Below, one piece after another: positions 54,401 to 61,256 of a stretch of DNA of 64,000 nucleotides. How positions within the stretch are numbered: position 1 is the stretch's first letter; every line of letters starts with the position of its first letter. The stretch lies in the NCBI GenBank assembly GCA_034401795.1, contig CM067372.1:33916351-33980350 (forward strand), in the 5' to 3' direction. The stretch is from Chaetoderma sp. LZ-2023a. Taxonomy: Eukaryota; Mollusca; Caudofoveata; Chaetodermatida; Chaetodermatidae. Made by a program: the position numbers and the translations under genes. Under the pieces are notes generated by a model that did no database searches, was not told the origin of the DNA, and saw nothing but the letters and a program-made list of their open reading frames with translations.

Positions 54401-57400
54401 CTCCTACGCCTAGCCGAGGCCGCAGCAATTAAAAAACACAGTCTTCAGTGTTAATAGTTTCATAGAAATGGAACTAAGTGGTTCAAACGGCTTATCACCT
54501 AGTACTTGAAGCACTAGCGATAAACTCCAAGACGGAATCACAGGTGGATTCCTTGGTCTTAGATTGCCCATGCCTTTAATTAATACATTTAATGTATTTA
54601 CTTCATCACTTCCCCTCTTAGCCAAGCAAGGAATAACAGACATTAAAGCTGACTTATAACCAGCAATAGAGTTAGGCTTGAGGCTATAGGCATCATAGAG
54701 GTGACAGAGGAAATCAGCTACTACCTGAATAGATGAATCCATTGGATCAATACATCTTTTTGAGCACCATTCTGCAAATCTGTTGATTTTATAATTATAT
54801 GCTCTGGAGGTTGACCCCCTCCTGGCTTTGGCCATAAACATGGCTGCTTGCTCAGAAAAGCCCTCCTTAATTCTAGATTCCTTGACAACATCCACGCAGT
54901 CAATCTGAACATTGACGGATTGTTGTCAAGGGCCTTGCCCTGGAAGATAATATCGTCCATCAGAGGCAGAGGAACCGGATTGCAGACCAGAAGGTCCAGC
55001 AGATCCGTACACACTCCTCTTGTCTGATTTTCTGAAGAATTTTTGGAAACAGGATTGCTGGAGGGAATGCGTATGCATACATTCTCCCCCAGCTGATAGC
55101 TAACGCATCTGTTGCGAAAGCGCTTGGATCCGGAATCGGAGAGACGTACGTCGTCATCTTCGCATTCTTCTTCGTTGCGAACAAATCGATGTTGGGTTTC
55201 CCCCAATGGTCGAACAGACGATCCGCCACACATTGATTTAGTTGCCAATCCGTGGGTAAAACACTCATCCTTCGGCTCAATGAGTCTGCTAGCAGATTTA
55301 ACCTTCCCGGAATATGAACTGCTTTCAAGGTAATCTGGTGATCCAGGCACCAACAAAGCAGTCTCCATGTCATCATACATAGACTGGGTGACTTCGTTCC
55401 GCCCTGGCGGTTTATGTAAGTCACAACTGTTGAGTTGCCTGAACGAATAAGAACAATCTTGCCCTGAACTTTCTGTAAGAAATGTTCCAGGCCCATGACT
55501 ACTGCTCTTAGCTCCAGTAGATTTATATGTTCCTTTGACTGTTCCAGATTCCAAAGCCCTGATATCGTGGACTCTTCCAGGCAAGCTCCCCAGCCCTCCA
55601 TCGATGCATCTGTATACACAGTCACCTGAGGGTGGGGAGGGGTTAGCATAACCTCCACCAAGAGATTCTCTGTGTCCAACCACCATTGCAGGTGATGAAT
55701 CAGAGGCGCCAACACTGACACATTCGAGTCCAGCGAACCTGTACTCTGGGTCCATTGTGTCATGAGAAATAACTGGATCGGCCGCCTGCGTAAGGCGGCC
55801 TGAGGAATGACTGGTTCCAATGAAACCATCAACCCCAGCATTCTCAAGTAAACCCGTGCCAGGACATGACGACTGTCGCACACTGACTGAATTAATGAGA
55901 TGAGTTTCTGAACTCTCTCCTGAGTAGGATAAACATATCCTGTCTCTAGATCGAAGAACATCCCCAGGTAAACAAACTTCTGGGATGGATTCAGCTCTGA
56001 TTTTGGGAAATTGATCATCCAGCCTAAGTCTGTGAGAGTTTTCAAAACAATCTCCAGACTGGCCGATAAACTTTCCCGGGTGTGCGCTTTCAACAGCCAG
56101 TCGTCTATGTACGTGTGGACTGCTATGCTTCTCCTGCGGAGGTATGCGGTGATCGCAAGAACCACACGGGTGAAAACCCGAGGAGCCGTGGAAATTCCGA
56201 AGGGTAGCACCCTGAATTCCCACTGTCTGCCCTGGAATGCAAATCTCAGGAAGCAACGGAAACTCCTGTGTATGGGGATGTGGAAATAAGCATCCTTCAA
56301 ATCTATCGACGCTGTCCACATTCCCCTCTCTAACCCCGCCAACACCGAGCGCACAGTCTCCATCTTGAAACTGGGCGTCTCTATGAACTTGTTCAATGGC
56401 TTGAGGTTGAGAATTGGTCTCCACCCTCCGGTGTTCTTTGTTACTAAGAACAGGGTTGAATAGAAGCCCGGACACCTCTGTGCCGGCTGAATAGCTCCTT
56501 TTTGTATGAGGGAATTTATTTCCTCCTCGATACACAACCTTTGATCTGGATCTCTCGGATTTGGAGTCCAGATCGGCACTAGAGACAGTCGCGATGGCGG
56601 GCCTGTCATCCAATCGGGATGATACCCGACTGAAAGCCATCGCAAGACTAAACGGTCCTGAGTTAACCGTTCCCACTCTTGCATGTGGTCGGCTAGCCGG
56701 CCTCCCACCGGTCCACCTAGGGATAGAGGTGGACATAAGGAGTGCAAGAGTGGCACTGTCTCCTTTGCCAGAAACACCGGAGTGGTTCTCACCGCGGTAA
56801 CCGTCCCATCAGGAACGATTACCACGCCCAGATCCTCGCGCGCCACGACCAGCACCGCGCGCACCTCGGTGCGCGGGCGGCTGCCTGGCTGACTGCGCAT
56901 GAGGAGCCTGCGCCCCCCTCGCTGCTGGCCGAATCGCACGCGGCCGAGGCCGACGCTGCGATGGTGGTTGGCCTCTGACCTGGCCACTACCACCTCGAGC
57001 CTGCAGGGGACGATACGCAGGGGGTGCGGCGCGAACGTTGGCACGACGAAGCACCTCAAACTGCTCGCGCAGCGCCCTCTGGTTATTGACCAGAGTAACC
57101 GTCTCCTGGAGGTGCCTACATCCCTCACCTCCAAAGAGACCAGGACCTGTCATAGGCGTACGCAGTAGCCTATTGTAGAGGTCCTGGGACGGGCACAGAT
57201 TATCCAAGGCAAAAGTGCGCCTTGCCCGGACACTCCTGGTCACCGCCCGCGTCATACAGTCCAGAGCCAGGTTGATACCATCCTGGATGGCTCGCTGGAC
57301 TGTGACCGGACTTGGCTGGCGCGATGCGGATGCTGTTACTACCCCTTGTAACAGCTGGGAGACGTGGGACAGAGCGGCAATCAAAGCCCTCCCACTCTCC

Positions 57401-60400
57401 TCCGCATCACGCAACGCGGTATTTGCTGAACGCAACGCGTTCGAACACAAGACTCCCGTGTCAGACCGGGAGCCTGGCCGCGCATCCTCACCCAAAGCCG
57501 CGCGGTCATCCACGCTCGGCTTAGGTACCACACCGTACCGCTGGTAGTCCAGGGGCACGATGCGGCAACGCCTGGCCACCTCGCGCGGGGCCTTAGCGAG
57601 ACGTCCACTCGACTTAATGGACGTCTCCGCCGCCTCGAACATGTCAACGACATGCTCTGCCAGCGGCAGAGAAGGCATAGCGTTAGCAGTAGGCTTACCA
57701 GCTAACCACGGCCTGTGATCACGCTGGCTAGCCGACTGCTCCACGGGCAGATCTGGTCTAACACTCACCAACCACTGGCAAGCGTCAGACCAATCCTCCT
57801 CCGTGGCTAGCTGCGAGCGCTCTACAAGACGGGGGCCTTCGTCTTCCTCCTGAGCGCAAGCAACAGAGCTTGACGGCGGATACGCTGATATCCCTGGCAA
57901 GCCAGGGAGAGCATGCGGGCCTGACAATACCGGCATGCTAATCTCACTGGCTTGACCAGGAGCAGGCGCCGTGGTAGAGTGCGGGGCACATACCGCCCCA
58001 CCACGGCCCCGGCCAGCACCAGCGACACTCTCGGCAAGCCGAGGTATGTGGTAACGCTGGCCTTCAGCGCCCAGGGCCACAGTCTGAACCGTGGATTCTA
58101 CCCCTGGGTGAGTAGAACCGTGGAATAAGCCGCCTGTATTCCCCGCGAGGGGTGCACAGACGTCGTAATCCATGGCCACGTCCTCAGACGGCGACCCCAA
58201 CAGGTAATCCTCATCCTCCTGGCCAGACAGATTAGACTCCGGGTCAGCAAAGAGAGCTAACCCGGACTGGCCAGGGAAGGTGCCATACGAGGTACTGGCA
58301 CCCGCGGTGTGCGGATACCCCTGGACTGATAAGCAGCCCGCGGGTTCCAGCGACAATGGTCCACGGTCCCTATTGGGCGCGGCACTAAGCCTGCTGCCAG
58401 GGTCGTGGAACACCCCCTCTAATGGGGCCACCTCTGAATCTTCAAACAACGGAAGCGTACTAAGGAACGGTGATTCAGAGGTGGGGATTACCTGCTCCGA
58501 AGCAGATGATGAGGCCAACAAAGGATTTGGTCCAGGAAGCATGCCACGAAGCAACTCTGGAACCAAATCCTTTATTGTCCTCCTCATCTCTCCCAACATC
58601 TCGGTCCGGAAGGCCTCCATGTCCACCGCGGACGAGGCCTTACTCTTACCCTTCTTACTTACAACCTCTTTTTTCTGCTTCTTCTTCTCCTCCTCCACCA
58701 CCTTGTCCTTCGCCTGCAAGCACAAGAATTCGGACATTAGCTCGCCCCCCCAGTGCTTACATATCTCGCAATTAAGCAAGGGACCACAGGGGCTACACTG
58801 AAAACAGAGATGAGGACCAAACTTGTCCCTTAAAAATCGTCCACAGGACGCACAACCAGGTCTCTGAAAAAGGCCAAAGGACGAGGAGTATGAGCAATCT
58901 AGTTAAGCTTAGAAACTCACCAACTCAAGAGAAGGAAATGATCCTAAAGATCATAATTTATCAGAAAACCAGCTTCGGACAACTTTAATTGTTAATAAAG
59001 AGCAAGGCTGATTATGACGTCATTAATCCTATGACAGGAAAAAATCGATCCCCAACAAACATCCCAGTGCAAGGACGAATTGTATCTCTAACCAGAACAT
59101 GTGCAGAATGGACATTTCGACTACACAACCATCAGATATATACTGATAACAATGGCAAATACTGTTAATTATCTCCCTTTCCTCTAAATAATTAACGTCA
59201 CCTCATATCAATAATTAGATACCTGACACCTTGTCTAGACAAACCATCCAACCTGATGAACTGGAGCACTCCACCAACTGAACGCCTCTTAACTCTCTCC
59301 ACCTCTAGGGGAAGGAATTGGATCAAGAGGGCAAAGTGAGAAGACCTTTATAATAGGCCTCCAACTCACTGGACATAAAATTTTTTGGTAAGATAACCTA
59401 ACAGTATTAGTAGGAAATGGAACCATGGTAGAGAGACACAAACCCTCTGCTGATGTGATGTCCATTATATATCTTCACACAGACCTGTGGACATAAACAC
59501 AAAGAGAGATTAGTCTTATATAGCACCTAGTTGAAATAAACCAACTAAACAAGGCGCTTATCACGTTTAGCGCTAGTCCCGGAAACACATTACACCGGGA
59601 CAAAACTCGCTAATTTTACTAGAAGTCACCTGATTTAAAGGTCCTGGGCCCTCTGGCGAATTCATTCTTCCTGCCATCTTTATCAGGGATAAACCTTCTA
59701 AGCTTTCACAAAAACACTAATAATTGAGCTAAGAAAAGCACTAGCACAAAAACATGTGTAGGCTCTCTGCCAATAAATTAGCAAAGAGGAAGTGCTAGTC
59801 TGCGCATGCGCGGTGGTGGGGCTGGCATCCGCCAGACTACGCTCTGACTCCCTGCCCAGTAGGGGCACCTAACTGTTTTAATCTGAGTGTTTATTGAGTG
59901 AAAGCCAATATTTAGCAATATCAAAAGTATTAGGGAGGTAAGTATACTCTTGATGTGAAAAGTTCCTATATTGCGTGTCAATAACATCCACTATTACACT
60001 TACCATGATCAGTTCCTATATTGCGTGTCAATAAGATCCATTATTACACTTACCACAGCTAGATGCTGGATGGTGTTAATGTAGAGCTCATCTTTCTCCA
60101 CCTTCTTCCTGAAGCGCATCACCTGCTCAACTTCCTGTGGATTAACATCCTTCGGCCAGCCACCCTCCGTGTGGTTGATACCTCGGGAGTCTGTCTCAAA
60201 CCGCTCTGTATTCACCTAGACAGCAGATATAAACACCTCATTATTTTAAAATACATTAATTACTCGGTTTCATTAAGGTAATTAACACAAAAAATTGTAT
60301 TCACTAACAGGTGTGGTATATCTAACGCTTTTACAGCTGCATGACAAAAAAAACAAAATAGTGTAGAAAGATTACAATGATTACAACAAGTTGAGGAGTC

Positions 60401-61201
60401 ATGAGTCCAGCAGAGGTCCTATGTAACAATCATATCTCAAAGCAATAGTGTAACAACTAAACAGCTATTTTAACCCATTCTGTGTTTGCAGTTAGTTGTT
60501 AATTGCATAGATCTACATAATTAGTACTCACATCAGTTTGTTGGTTGGTCTGTCCACATTGTTTACATTAATCATTTCACCGATGAACTCCCCATATATC
60601 TCATATTAAAGGTAACCATAGAGGAAAGATGTTGAATATTTTGAAAGTAATTTTTAACTGGAAGCCGTTGCCGCTAATAGATAGTCAAATTAATGTCAAA
60701 ATATTCAACATATATAATACATATTTCCAGAGCTCTAGATAAGCAGGTTTTTGCATTTTCACCCAATAAAAATGGCCAATCATCCAATGAATTTTTAACA
60801 TCATGAGTGCCGAAATAACCAATCACCCAATTAATTTCAGTTCTATTGCTAATAATGTATACTAACTTCATTAAAAAAACCAATTAATTTCCCAAAAACC
60901 CAATTTACAAAATTTCTAACAGTGAATCACCCAATTATTGAAAAGCTTATCTAGAGCCCTGACTGTTTCTGGGCTTTATCAATGAAAAGGTTAAGCTGCC
61001 TCATAGCTTAACAATGGGGTGTTGCACTTGTTTAGTTACAGCTTACCTGGTCAGATTTTTTTACAGTTCTGTCCAAGCCATCTGTACATTGTATAAAGCA
61101 TATGTGCTTATTTACAATTATTAACTAAGTACTGCATTGTCATGTGTCAAAATAAAATATCTTAGAACATCTTTCAAACTTAAGGTATTAACACCATTAG
61201 C

Positions 61202-61256
<55 letters not shown>

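Larger units (their letters stand above)
52967..59960 (-). mobile_element. DIRS-like retrotransposon, 6994 bp, nearly complete
   Basis: Order on the - strand: Gag-like, RT-RNase H, tyrosine recombinase. About 190 bp of each end are inverted (52990-53180 versus 59760-59945). The ends are TAAACGAAATC (left) and GATGTGAAA (right). The internal complementary region 53253-53345 reads GATTTCGTTTA/TTTCACATC, the exact head-to-tail join of the two reversed ends. No target duplication, as expected for tyrosine-recombinase integration of a circle. Breaks in RT and recombinase frames suggest it is recent but no longer autonomous. It sits inside the DNAI2 splice-donor minisatellite, in the DNAI2 sense orientation. 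Confidence 0.95.

Noticed and set aside
54721-56736. 671-codon ORF on the - strand
   Set aside because: Mostly an out-of-frame shadow of the DIRS RT-RNase H frame. Only its last part (below about 55010) follows the true protein after a frameshift.
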